The notes: a model not told the origin generated them from the sequence alone. A stretch of DNA of 64,000 bases from Pseudomonas paraversuta (GCF_904063065.1 NZ_CAJFCL010000006.1:124001-188000), one strand, 5' to 3'. Positions 29,776 to 37,729 are shown, numbered from the stretch's first letter. Program-made: numbers and translations.

Positions 29776-30525
29776 ATGAATCGACTCCCCGCACTGCCTG
29801 CCTGTTGCACCCCGCTGCGTGACGAATGGCCCTTGCCCCAAGCGTTGCCGGGCAGCGTATGGTTCAGCACCGGTTTCACCCCTGCCCGGCTCACGCCTGA
29901 CGATTTTGCGAGCAGTGCCATTGAGATGCCTGCAAGTATTCAACGCTCTGTGGCCAAACGCCAAACCGAATTTCTCGCCGGCCGGGTCTGCGCTCGCGCC
30001 GCCATGCTGCAACTGGACGGCACCCGGGCCATCCCGGCCATCGGTGAAGATCGCGCCCCCGTGTGGCCCGCCCACATCAGCGGGGCAATCACCCACAGCA
30101 ATGGCACCGCTGCGGCCATCGTCGGCCTTAAAAGCCAGTGGCAAGGGCTGGGCATGGACCTCGAAAACATGCTCAGTACCGAGCGGGCCGAACGCCTGGC
30201 CAAGGAAATCCTCACCCCCGATGAACTGCGGGCCATGGCCGCCGGTGCAGCCCAAGACATTGCGCTGCTGGTGACGCTGACCTTTTCCGTCAAGGAAAGC
30301 CTGTTCAAGGCCCTCTTCCCGCTGGTGAAAAAACGCTTTTACTTTGAGCATGCGCAGGTGCTGAGCTGGTCCCGCGAAGGCCATGTCCGCCTGCGCCTGC
30401 TCACCGACCTGTCGCCTGAATGGCAGCAGGGCCAGGAGCTGGACGCGCAATTTGCGCTGTATCACGGGCAATTGCTGAGCGTGGTAGCGATCAGCGCTGC
30501 AAGCGACTTCCCCGCATGCCGCTAA
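29776..30525 (+). CDS. 4'-phosphopantetheinyl transferase (EntD/PcpS type)
   Basis: The enzyme transfers phosphopantetheine from CoA to carrier proteins. The 249-residue protein, starting MNRLPALPACCTPLRDEWPL (MPDMNRL three codons upstream is possible), has the N-terminal EntD-like half (KRQTEFLAGRVCARAAM), the CoA-binding GEDRAPVWPAHISGAITHS, and the catalytic magnesium motifs GMDLE and FSVKESLFKALFP. P. aeruginosa uses a single such enzyme, PcpS, for both fatty-acid and siderophore carriers, and this is a likely ortholog. Its last ten bases overlap the start of the dctB-like gene, and it shares a divergent promoter region with phoP. Confidence 0.9.
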   Translation: MNRLPALPACCTPLRDEWPLPQALPGSVWFSTGFTPARLTPDDFASSAIEMPASIQRSVAKRQTEFLAGRVCARAAMLQLDGTRAIPAIGEDRAPVWPAHISGAITHSNGTAAAIVGLKSQWQGLGMDLENMLSTERAERLAKEILTPDELRAMAAGAAQDIALLVTLTFSVKESLFKALFPLVKKRFYFEHAQVLSWSREGHVRLRLLTDLSPEWQQGQELDAQFALYHGQLLSVVAISAASDFPACR

Positions 30526-32270
30526 CCTCCCGAGCCCTGCGACTGGCGCTGTATTGCCTGTTGATTCTGGCCGGCGCAGTGATTGCCGGCGGCTGGGCCG
30601 TGCGCCAGGCCGAGCAGCATGCACTGGAAGAAAGTGCCCGCCGTGGTCCCGAGCAACTGAGTTTGTATGCCAACTCACTGCACACCCTGATTGAGCGTTA
30701 TCGGGCTTTGCCCGCAGTGCTGGCGCTGGACTCTGAACTGGTCGCCGCCCTGAGTGCTCCCATCACCCCTGAGGTCCAGGCGTCACTCAATCAAAAACTT
30801 GAGCGCATCAATGGCGCGGCACAGTCCTCAACCCTGGAGCTGCTGGACAGAACCGGGCTGGCGGTAGCTGCCAGCAACTGGAACACCTCCAACAGTTATG
30901 TAGGCCATAACTATGGCTTTCGGCCTTACTTCAGCCAGACCCGCAGCCAGGGCTCCGGGCGTTTTTATGCAGTGGGCGTGACCAGCGGCATTCCGGGGTA
31001 TTTTTTGTCCAGCGCGGTACTCGATGCCCAGGGGCAATTTTCAGGGGCAATGGTGGTTAAACTGGAGTTTCCGCAGCTGGAGCGGGAATGGAATCATGGC
31101 AACGACATACTGCTGGTCAGCGATGCGCGGGGCATCGTATTTATCGCCAACCAGCCAGGCTGGCGTTACCGCCTTTTACGGCCGTTGAGTGACAGTGACC
31201 GCAGCGAAATCACCCTCACTCGCCAGTATCACAACCAACCTCTGACCTTGCTCAAAACCCATACTTTGCGCAGCTTTGCCGAAAACAGCTTTCTGACCCG
31301 GGTCGACGCCCCCACTGGAGCGGCAGATTATTTGTGGGAATCTTTACCGCTAACGGCTGAAGGCTGGACCTTGCATCTGTTACGCCACCCCGTGGTCGCA
31401 GCCGAAGACAGCCGCAATGCCGCATTGGCGGCGATCGGCCTGTGGCTGACGCTGGTCTTTTCAGGATTGTTTCTCCTCCAGCGCTGGCGACTGGGCCGTT
31501 TGCGCCAGCGTAATCGTGAAGAACTGGAGCAACTGGTAGAAGCCCGCACCCGGGATCTGCGTACCGCTCAAGATGGCCTGGTGCAATCGGCCAAGCTCGC
31601 GGCGCTGGGGCAAATGTCGGCAGCGCTGGCCCATGAAATCAATCAACCGTTAACGGCTCAGCGCATGCAACTGGCAACCTTGCGCCTGTTGCTCGATCAC
31701 GGCCGGGTCGACGATGCCTATAAAGCCCTGGTACCACTGGAGCAGATGTTGACGCGCATGGCGGCCCTCACGGGCCACCTCAAAACCTACGCCCGGCAAA
31801 GCCCGAGCGGCTTGCGCGAACGACTGGATCTGGCCAGCGTTGTGGATCAATCCCTGCAATTGCTCGAACCACGACTGAAGGAAGAAGAGATAGACCTGCA
31901 GGTTGAACTGGTACGCCCGGCATGGGTACGGGGCGATGCCATTCGCCTGGAACAGGTGTTGATCAACCTGTTGCACAACGCGCTGGATGCCATGGCGGAC
32001 AAACCGCGCAAGCAATTGCAAATCCGCATCGAAGCCGATCAGCAACTCTGGAAATTGAGCGTCAGCGACAGCGGTGGCGGAATCGCCGAGGAGCACTTGG
32101 GTAAAGTGTTCGACCCTTTCTTCACCACCAAACCCGTGGGTGAAGGTTTAGGCTTGGGGCTGGCGGTGTCTTACGCCATTGTTCATGAAATCGGTGGACG
32201 TCTGACAGCCTGCAATCAGGTTGACGGCGCGCTCTTCACGCTGACGTTGCCCATCGCACAGGAATCTTGA
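30516..32270 (+). CDS. dctB: Sensor histidine kinase, DctB/MifS-like
   Basis: The 584-residue kinase starts MPLTSRALRLALYCLLILAG, with a first membrane segment at about residues 7-25, a large periplasmic double-PAS (Cache-like) sensor with a GHNYGFRPYFSQ segment near residue 130 as in DctB, and a second membrane segment near 290-312. A coiled linker and the HisKA site SAALAHEINQPLTAQRMQLA follow, then ATPase boxes SDSGGGIAEEHLGKVFDPFFTTK and GLGLGLAVSYAIV. It should sense C4- or C5-dicarboxylates. The DctB/MifS choice cannot be made from sequence alone. It overlaps the transferase gene upstream by ten bases and is followed three bases later by the dctD-like gene. Confidence 0.85.
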   Translation: MPLTSRALRLALYCLLILAGAVIAGGWAVRQAEQHALEESARRGPEQLSLYANSLHTLIERYRALPAVLALDSELVAALSAPITPEVQASLNQKLERINGAAQSSTLELLDRTGLAVAASNWNTSNSYVGHNYGFRPYFSQTRSQGSGRFYAVGVTSGIPGYFLSSAVLDAQGQFSGAMVVKLEFPQLEREWNHGNDILLVSDARGIVFIANQPGWRYRLLRPLSDSDRSEITLTRQYHNQPLTLLKTHTLRSFAENSFLTRVDAPTGAADYLWESLPLTAEGWTLHLLRHPVVAAEDSRNAALAAIGLWLTLVFSGLFLLQRWRLGRLRQRNREELEQLVEARTRDLRTAQDGLVQSAKLAALGQMSAALAHEINQPLTAQRMQLATLRLLLDHGRVDDAYKALVPLEQMLTRMAALTGHLKTYARQSPSGLRERLDLASVVDQSLQLLEPRLKEEEIDLQVELVRPAWVRGDAIRLEQVLINLLHNALDAMADKPRKQLQIRIEADQQLWKLSVSDSGGGIAEEHLGKVFDPFFTTKPVGEGLGLGLAVSYAIVHEIGGRLTACNQVDGALFTLTLPIAQES

Positions 32271-32273
32271 AAC

Positions 32274-33608
32274 ATGCTCAATTCGGTTATCGTGGTCGAT
32301 GACGAGGCCAGTATTCGCAATGCCGTTGAGCAATGGCTGAGCCTCAGCGGTTTTGACGTGCAGTTGTTCAGTTGCGCTGAAGATTGCCTGAGCCAGTTAC
32401 CCGCACATTTCGCCGGTGTGATTGTCAGTGATGTGCGCATGCCGGGGATGGGGGGCCTGGCCCTGCTGAACCGCTTACAGCAGCTGGACCCGGATCTGCC
32501 GGTCATTCTTCTGACGGGCCATGGCGATGTCCCGATGGCGGTCGAAGCCATGCGCGATGGCGCTTACGACTTTCTGGAGAAGCCTTTTAGCCCCGAAGCG
32601 CTACTGAGCAGCCTTCGGCGCGCGCTGGAAAAGCGCCGGCTGGTACTGGAGAACCGTCGTTTGCACGAACAGGCAGACCTGCGCCAGCAGATCGACGGGC
32701 GCCTGCTCGGCATGTCCCGCAGCTTGCAGACCTTGCGCCGCCAGGTGATGGAACTGGCGCCGCTGCCGGTCAATGTGCTGATTCGCGGCGAAACCGGCAG
32801 CGGCAAAGAACTGGTCGCCCGCAGCCTGCATGACTTTGGCCCGCGGGCCGACAAACCTTTTGTCGCGCTCAATTGCGCGGCGATCCCCGAACAATTGTTT
32901 GAAGCCGAATTGTTCGGTCACGAAAGCGGCGCGTTCACCGGCGCCCAGGGCAAGCGCATAGGCAAACTGGAATATGCCGATGGCGGCACCTTGTTTCTGG
33001 ATGAAATCGAAAGCATGCCACTGGCCCAGCAAGCCAAATTACTGAGGGTGCTGCAGGAGCAAAAACTCGAGCGCCTGGGCTCGAACCAGAGCATCGCGGT
33101 TGATTTGCGGGTGATCGCCGCAACCAAACCCGACTTGCTCGAAGAAGCCCGCGCCGGACGCTTTCGCGAAGACCTGGCCTATCGCCTGACGGTGGCCGAA
33201 CTGCGCCTGGCACCTCTGCGCGAACGCCGTGAAGACATTCCGTTGTTGTATCAGTACTTTTCCCACACCGCGGCCGAGCGTCTGGGCCGTAGCGCGCGGC
33301 CACTCAGCGGGCCGCAGCTATCGCGTCTGCTGAGCCACGACTGGCCCGGCAACGTACGCGAACTGGCCAACGTTGCAGAACGTGACGTCCTGGGCCTGAG
33401 CGAACCCCAGTTTGAAGACCTCAATCCTGGCCAGTCCCTCGTGGCGCAACAGGAAGCCTTTGAAGCGCAATGCCTGCGGGCCGCCCTTAGCCGGCACAAA
33501 GGCGATATCAAGGCCGTGCTCAACGAGCTGCAACTGCCGCGCCGCACCCTGAATGAAAAAATGCAGCGTCATGGACTGGTACGTGAGGCATTCACACAAC
33601 CTCTGTAG
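32274..33608 (+). CDS. dctD: Sigma-54-dependent response regulator, DctD/MifR-like
   Basis: The 444-residue regulator has a receiver domain (VVDDEASIRNAVEQWL, acceptor Asp in VSDVRMPGMGG), an AAA+ domain with Walker A GETGSGKELVARSLH, the sigma-54 contact loop ESGAFTGA, Walker B GGTLFLDEIESM, and a Fis-type helix-turn-helix at the end (GDIKAVLNELQLPRRTLNEKMQ). It should activate sigma-54 promoters from enhancer sites. Two such promoters flank it, those of dctA and of the MFS permease, both with the same palindromes. It follows dctB by three bases. Confidence 0.9.
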   Translation: MLNSVIVVDDEASIRNAVEQWLSLSGFDVQLFSCAEDCLSQLPAHFAGVIVSDVRMPGMGGLALLNRLQQLDPDLPVILLTGHGDVPMAVEAMRDGAYDFLEKPFSPEALLSSLRRALEKRRLVLENRRLHEQADLRQQIDGRLLGMSRSLQTLRRQVMELAPLPVNVLIRGETGSGKELVARSLHDFGPRADKPFVALNCAAIPEQLFEAELFGHESGAFTGAQGKRIGKLEYADGGTLFLDEIESMPLAQQAKLLRVLQEQKLERLGSNQSIAVDLRVIAATKPDLLEEARAGRFREDLAYRLTVAELRLAPLRERREDIPLLYQYFSHTAAERLGRSARPLSGPQLSRLLSHDWPGNVRELANVAERDVLGLSEPQFEDLNPGQSLVAQQEAFEAQCLRAALSRHKGDIKAVLNELQLPRRTLNEKMQRHGLVREAFTQPL

Positions 33609-33653
33609 GCCCGAGCTCTTCAGAGCGGCCGCGAACAGTTTGCGCGCCATATA

Positions 33654-33699
33654 GGCGGATTTCCGCTCATCCAAACATCCCGCCCGGCGGATACCCGCT
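33654..33699. promoter_or_regulatory. Two enhancer palindromes upstream of the MFS permease gene
   Basis: GGCGGATTTCCGCT at 33654-33667 and GGCGGATACCCGCT at 33686-33699 lie about 108 and 76 bases upstream of the predicted start, on centres 32 bp apart. They match the dctA palindromes in the GGCGG and CCGC half-sites. Confidence 0.7.
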
Positions 33700-33742
33700 C
33701 ACTTCCTATCGTTCCCCCCTTATAAACCGGGGGTTCAAGCCT

Positions 33743-33758
33743 TGGCACAACTCCTGCT
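33743..33758 (+). promoter_or_regulatory. Sigma-54 (-24/-12) promoter of the MFS permease gene
   Basis: TGGCACAACTCCTGCT matches TGGCACG-N4-TTGCW with the GG and GC pairs exactly ten bases apart. Predicted start near 33770, giving a leader of about 52 bases. Confidence 0.82.
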
Positions 33759-33793
33759 ATAGCCCTGCAAGCTCGCGTTTTGACGCGCTATAA

Positions 33794-33817
33794 AAAAACA
33801 AATAAAAGAAGGATCCA
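33794..33817 (+). promoter_or_regulatory. Ribosome site with A-rich Hfq/Crc-like motif
   Basis: AAAAACAA (33794-33801) fits the CA consensus AANAANAA recognised by Hfq and Crc in Pseudomonas, and lies next to the ribosome site AGAAGGA (33808-33814) of the permease gene. Catabolite control of this transporter is inferred. Confidence 0.4.
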
Positions 33818-33821
33818 TTTA

Positions 33822-35141
33822 ATGGATAACTCAAGCTCCCTGTCTGCCGGGTCTGCTGCAACCCCGAAAGAAAGAACCACCTCCAGCCGCATCAAATCCA
33901 TTTTCAGCGGTTCCGTCGGCAACATGGTCGAATGGTACGACTGGTATGTTTATGCCGCGTTCTCGCTGTACTTCGCCAAAGCCTTTTTCCCGAAAGGCGA
34001 CACCACTGCCCAATTGCTCAATACCGCCGCGATCTTCGCCGTCGGCTTTTTGATGCGCCCGATCGGCGGCTGGCTGATGGGCCTGTACGCTGACCGCAAA
34101 GGCCGTAAAGCCGCGCTCATGGCTTCGGTACTGCTGATGTGCTTCGGCTCGCTGCTGATTGCCCTGTCCCCAGGTTACGAAACCATCGGCGTATGGGCGC
34201 CGGTCCTGCTGGTCTTCGCCCGCTTGCTGCAAGGCTTGTCGGTGGGTGGCGAGTACGGTACCTCGGCGACCTATCTCAGCGAAATGGCGACTAAAGAACG
34301 TCGCGGCTTCTTCTCCAGCTTCCAGTACGTCACCCTGATCTCGGGCCAGCTCATCGCGCTGGGCGTGTTGATCGTGCTGCAACAGACCCTGACCGAAGAG
34401 CAGCTGTATAGCTGGGGCTGGCGGATTCCGTTCGTGATCGGTGCCCTGTGTGCAGTGGTTGCCCTGTATCTGCGTCGCGGAATGGAAGAGACCGAGTCCT
34501 TCAAGAAGGTCAAAGCCGAGCCTAAAGAAAGCGCCATGCGCACGCTGATGCGTCATCCAAAAGAATTGATGACCGTAGTCGGCCTGACCATGGGCGGCAC
34601 ACTGGCGTTCTATACCTACACCACCTATATGCAGAAATACCTGGTGAACACGGTCGGGATGAGCATCTCCGACTCCACCACCATTTCGGCCGCCACGCTG
34701 TTCCTCTTCATGTGCATCCAGCCCCTGGTGGGCGGGCTGTCCGACAAGGTTGGACGACGTCCGATCCTCATCGCCTTCGGTGTACTGGGTACCCTGTTCA
34801 CCGTGCCGATCCTGACCACACTGCATACCATCACCACCTGGTGGGGTGCGTTTTTCCTGATCATGGCGGCGCTGATCATTGTCAGCGGTTACACCTCGAT
34901 CAACGCCGTGGTGAAAGCCGAACTGTTCCCGACCGAAATCCGCGCTCTGGGTGTAGGCCTGCCTTACGCACTGACGGTATCGATCTTCGGCGGCACTGCT
35001 GAATACATCGCCCTGTGGTTCAAAAGTGCAGGTATGGAAACCGGCTATTACTGGTACGTGACGGCGTGTATCGCCTGTTCGCTGCTGGTGTACATCACGA
35101 TGAAAGACACCCGCAAACATTCGCGGATCGAGACCGACTAA
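33822..35141 (+). CDS. kgtP: MFS metabolite/proton symporter, alpha-ketoglutarate permease-like
   Basis: The 439-residue transporter starts MDNSSSLSAGSAATPKERTT and has the metabolite:H+ symporter opening GNMVEWYDWYVYAAFSLYFA. The MFS A-motif is GLYADRKGRKAALM after the second segment, and LQGLSVGGEYGTSATYLSEM lies in the fourth segment. Twelve membrane segments are expected. KgtP and the C5-dicarboxylate carriers of pseudomonads share this architecture; the substrate, probably 2-oxoglutarate, is inferred from the adjoining dctB/dctD genes and the sigma-54 promoter. ShiA- or citrate-type relatives cannot be excluded. It ends in a terminator at 35219. Confidence 0.8.
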   Translation: MDNSSSLSAGSAATPKERTTSSRIKSIFSGSVGNMVEWYDWYVYAAFSLYFAKAFFPKGDTTAQLLNTAAIFAVGFLMRPIGGWLMGLYADRKGRKAALMASVLLMCFGSLLIALSPGYETIGVWAPVLLVFARLLQGLSVGGEYGTSATYLSEMATKERRGFFSSFQYVTLISGQLIALGVLIVLQQTLTEEQLYSWGWRIPFVIGALCAVVALYLRRGMEETESFKKVKAEPKESAMRTLMRHPKELMTVVGLTMGGTLAFYTYTTYMQKYLVNTVGMSISDSTTISAATLFLFMCIQPLVGGLSDKVGRRPILIAFGVLGTLFTVPILTTLHTITTWWGAFFLIMAALIIVSGYTSINAVVKAELFPTEIRALGVGLPYALTVSIFGGTAEYIALWFKSAGMETGYYWYVTACIACSLLVYITMKDTRKHSRIETD

Positions 35142-35152
35142 ACGTCCCGGGC

Positions 35153-35206
35153 TCTGCAGGAGCGAGCTTTTAACAGATCGCCAGACAAGCTCGCTACTGC
35201 AAGTTC
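35153..35206. repeat. REP-like element after the MFS permease gene
   Basis: TCTGCAGGAGCGAGC and GCTCGCTACTGCA are inverted arms about 26 bases apart. This is another member of the GAGCGAGC family. Confidence 0.65.
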
Positions 35207-35211
35207 ATCGT

Positions 35212-35967
35212 TTAAGACAACCCGGCCACCGCAGGCCGGGTTTGTTTGTTTTTGACATAGGCGGCGCCGGCGATCATCGCCACCAGTATCCCTGCCAGTA
35301 CCAGCGACGAGCCGACAGTGCCGAAATCCAGTCCACCCTTGTCATGGGGCTTGGTCAGGAAGTCGCCCAGGGTCGCGCCAAAGGGTCGCGTCAGCACGAA
35401 CGCCACCCAGAACAACACCACCGACGAGATGTTGCTCAAGTAACGTGCCAGCACCACAACGGCAATGGTTGCCCCGATGAACAAGGCACCTCCCGCAAAA
35501 CCCAGCCCCGAATCATCCGCCAGGTAATCGCCCAGGGCGGTACCCAGGGTGTTGGAAAACAGAATCGCCATCCAATAGAACATCTCGCCGCGCGGGGTCT
35601 GCACCTTGCTGACGTTGAGTGACTCGCCGCTCCATTTCCACAGCGCAAAAATCGCCACCAGTATCGACACCAGAATCAATGAGCCCGTGGCGTAACCCAG
35701 GCCCAGTGTGCGGTCCATAAAGTCCGACATGGTGGTGCCGGCCGTACTGGTGGACAGAATCACCAACCAGTACAGCACCGGGTTGTAGGTTTTCGAGAAC
35801 AACTGAGTCAGCAAGGTCAGAACGAACACGCTGATAAGGATCATCGAGCTAACGGCATAACCCACATTGAGGGTCATGGACAGCAAATCGCCGGCGGTTT
35901 CTCCCAGGGTCGTGGCGCAGATTTTCATCACCCAGAACGCAAGGGTGATTTGGGGAAGTTTATTCAT
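35212..35967 (-). CDS. Four-repeat membrane protein (COG4705/DUF347-like)
   Basis: The 251-residue protein starts MNKLPQITLAFWVMKICATT and is very hydrophobic, with about eight membrane segments. A short motif recurs four times: TTLGETAGDLLS (about 19-30), TAGTTMSDFMDR (about 75-86), TLGTALGDYLAD (about 138-149) and PFGATLGDFLTK (about 196-207), each at the end of a membrane segment with a conserved Asp. The protein therefore looks built from four copies of a two-helix unit, as in DUF347 proteins. The substrate is unknown. Upstream is a hairpin in the leader (35996). Confidence 0.8.
   Translation of the reverse strand: MNKLPQITLAFWVMKICATTLGETAGDLLSMTLNVGYAVSSMILISVFVLTLLTQLFSKTYNPVLYWLVILSTSTAGTTMSDFMDRTLGLGYATGSLILVSILVAIFALWKWSGESLNVSKVQTPRGEMFYWMAILFSNTLGTALGDYLADDSGLGFAGGALFIGATIAVVVLARYLSNISSVVLFWVAFVLTRPFGATLGDFLTKPHDKGGLDFGTVGSSLVLAGILVAMIAGAAYVKNKQTRPAVAGLS
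35219..35243 (+). terminator. Terminator of the MFS permease transcript
   Basis: AACCCGGCC, loop ACCGCA and GGCCGGGTT with a T run form a terminator. Its stem lies inside the last codons of the convergent membrane-protein gene. Confidence 0.8.
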
Positions 35968-36359
35968 CGGGTAAAGGCTCCAGGTGGCAGGGTGCAAAGC
36001 CGTTGCAGTTGTCGGCTTTTTTGCCCGCTGAAGACTGCTGCCCGCCCGGTGAAAAATAGGTAACGCGAAAATGAAAAGTCCGTCCGCGGGTGCAGTTTTT
36101 TTCAAGATTAATAGTCAGTTAATGCTGATAGCCCACTATCAATCTCAGCGAAACATCAGTTCATGGATGATTCGCAGCGCCCTCGGCCAACAAGCTGAAC
36201 AGCCTGCAGATCACATGATTGAGCGCGCCAACACATCGAATAAACTGATTACTTAGTGCTAATTTTTGCGCTTTTTAATCAATTTAATCGGCGTAGTCTT
36301 AAACCCACAGCAACGAAACATCCCGCTCTTCACAAGAGTCCGCAACAAGGAGCACGACC
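35968..36359. other. Divergent intergenic region, 392 bp
   Basis: It separates the four-repeat membrane-protein gene (minus) from the small repeat-protein gene (plus). The left part holds a hairpin at 35996-36022. The right part, from about 36110, is AT-rich and probably carries the promoter of the repeat-protein gene. A 60-codon open frame from 36071 lacks a ribosome site and is not believed. Confidence 0.5.
35996..36022. other. Hairpin in the leader of the four-repeat membrane-protein gene
   Basis: AAAGCCG, a 10-base loop and CGGCTTTTTT: read on the plus strand it is terminator-like although no gene ends there. Read on the minus strand it would be a leader stem ending about 29 bases before the membrane-protein start. 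Its role is unknown. Confidence 0.4.
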
Positions 36360-36617
36360 ATGAAAACCAAATTTATCCTCGCCGCCGCCCTCTCAGTCCT
36401 GGCCTTCAACGCTTTTGCAGGCGACGGATTTGATCGCACCCAATCAGCAACCTTTGCTGAAGATGGCTACAGCCGCACAGGTTCTGCCGCAGTCGCTGCC
36501 GACGGTTATGACCGCACCGGTTCTGCCACCTTTGCCGAAGACGGTTACAGCCGCACCCAGTCGGCCACCTTCGCCGCCGATGGCTATGATCGTACCCACG
36601 GCGCCCGCTTCAGCTAA
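36360..36617 (+). CDS. Small secreted protein made of ~12-residue repeats
   Basis: The 85-residue product has a signal peptide ending AFA (about residue 20) and a mature part built of five repeats of the pattern D-G-[FY]-[DS]-R-T-x-S-A-x-x-A: DGFDRTQSATFAE, DGYSRTGSAAVAA, DGYDRTGSATFAE, DGYSRTQSATFAA, DGYDRTHGARFS. No Cys and no membrane segment are present. A ribosome site AAGGAGC precedes the start. I do not recognise the family; similar short DGxxRT-repeat proteins may occur in other pseudomonads. It stands alone with a terminator directly behind it. Confidence 0.8.
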   Translation: MKTKFILAAALSVLAFNAFAGDGFDRTQSATFAEDGYSRTGSAAVAADGYDRTGSATFAEDGYSRTQSATFAADGYDRTHGARFS

Positions 36618-36636
36618 CACCTGAAGTTGCCACTCC

Positions 36637-36656
36637 AGCCCGGCTTCGGCCGGGCT
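36637..36656 (+). terminator. Terminator-like hairpin after the small repeat-protein gene
   Basis: AGCCCGGC, loop TTCG and GCCGGGCT form an 8-bp stem 20 bases after the stop codon; the T run is weak. Confidence 0.7.
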
Positions 36657-36693
36657 TAGTCGTTTCTGGAGCAAGGTAAAAGGCAATGGCCTT

Positions 36694-36727
36694 CTACCTG
36701 TAGGCGCGAGCTTGCTGCTGCAGGTAG
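36694..36727. repeat. REP-like inverted repeat
   Basis: CTACCTGTAGGCGCGAGC and its imperfect complement ending GCAGGTAG form a hairpin upstream of the flavin reductase gene. Confidence 0.55.
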
Positions 36728-36839
36728 GAGAGGGGCTCAATCACGCCCAAAATCTCAAAAAGCCAATCTTGTTTTGTCATTCAACAAAATGGCTTGCACT
36801 ATATAGCCCCTCTATCCCAGCCGTTTGCGGACTCCTGCC

Positions 36840-37460
36840 ATGCATGACGACATCCATTTCTATGAGCCCGCCAAGGGCCACGGTTTACCCCATGATCCAT
36901 TCAACGCCATCGTCGGGCCGCGGCCGATCGGCTGGATTTCGTCGCAGGATGCCCAGGGCCGGCTGAACCTTGCGCCCTACAGCTTTTTCAATGCGTTCAA
37001 CTACATCCCGCCAATCATCGGGTTTTGCAGTGTGGGCCGCAAAGACAGCCTCAATAACATCGAGCAAACCGGCGAGTTCGTCTGGAACCTGGCTACCCGG
37101 CCTTTGGCCGAGGCGATGAACCAGAGCTGTGCGATGGTCGCGCCAGAGATCAATGAATTCGAATTGGCCGGGCTGACGACCGGGGCCTCACGGGTAGTAA
37201 GCGTGCCCCGGGTGGCCGAAACCCCGGTGTCGTTCGAGTGCAAGGTGACGCAGATCATTCAGCTGCAAAGGGCAGACCAGGAACTGGTGCCAAGCTGGCT
37301 GATTCTGGGGGAAGTGGTGGCGGTACATATCGCCAGGCATCTGCTTAAAGACGGGATTTACGACACTGCCGCCGCTGAACCTATTTTGCGCGGCGGCGGC
37401 CCGGCGGATTACTTCCAGCTGGGGCCTGAGGCGCTGTTCAAAATGCACCGCCCCCGCTAG
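36840..37460 (+). CDS. Flavin reductase family protein (FMN-binding split barrel)
   Basis: The 206-residue protein starts MHDDIHFYEPAKGHGLPHDP and has the flavin reductase/FMN-binding opening (NAIVGPRPIGWISSQDAQGRLNLAPYSFFNAFNYIPP), which contacts flavin phosphate, and the later LGEVVAVHI segment. Proteins of this type (DIM6/NTAB) bind FMN and act as flavin reductases or as partners of monooxygenases. The start five codons upstream was not used. No partner monooxygenase is adjacent, although an ABM-type protein is encoded nearby on the other strand. Confidence 0.88.
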   Translation: MHDDIHFYEPAKGHGLPHDPFNAIVGPRPIGWISSQDAQGRLNLAPYSFFNAFNYIPPIIGFCSVGRKDSLNNIEQTGEFVWNLATRPLAEAMNQSCAMVAPEINEFELAGLTTGASRVVSVPRVAETPVSFECKVTQIIQLQRADQELVPSWLILGEVVAVHIARHLLKDGIYDTAAAEPILRGGGPADYFQLGPEALFKMHRPR

Positions 37461-37463
37461 TCG

Positions 37464-37697
37464 TTACCAGACCAGTTCGGCGTCTTCAGTAACGCCCTGC
37501 AGGTCTTCAAGCTTTTGAGCGGCGGCCGCATCGGCTTCGGTCGCTGTTTTAAAAGTCTGATCGATCAACACTTTGTGAAAGCGCGGCGCGCCGCCTTCGT
37601 ACAAGGCTTTGACTGCAATCGCCGCATGGTAAGTACCGGGTTCTACCGGAACAACCGCTGATACCGCTTCAAAATGTGCAAACTCTTTACGCGCCAT
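37464..37697 (-). CDS. Conserved small protein, 77 residues, function unknown
   Basis: The protein starts MARKEFAHFEAVSAVVPVEP (six codons after the longest possible start) and is soluble, with an alternating beta and helix pattern and a mildly acidic C-terminus (EDLQGVTEDAELVW). It has no Cys and no signal peptide. I do not recognise the family. It converges with the flavin reductase gene, stop codons four bases apart, and follows the ABM gene on the same strand after 32 bp. Confidence 0.65.
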   Translation of the reverse strand: MARKEFAHFEAVSAVVPVEPGTYHAAIAVKALYEGGAPRFHKVLIDQTFKTATEADAAAAQKLEDLQGVTEDAELVW

Positions 37698-37729
37698 GCT
37701 GAAAACTCCGGCCACAAAAAACCGGCATT

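Noticed and set aside
28963-30678. A 571-codon frame with PhoP at its end
   Set aside because: The N-terminal part is antisense to the transferase gene; PhoP starts at 29640.
33831-35120. Antisense 429-codon frame over the MFS permease
   Set aside because: Mirror of a clear 12-segment transporter gene.
35968-36110. Manganese (yybP-ykoY) riboswitch before the membrane-protein gene
   Set aside because: None of the conserved core sequences of that riboswitch could be found in the leader.
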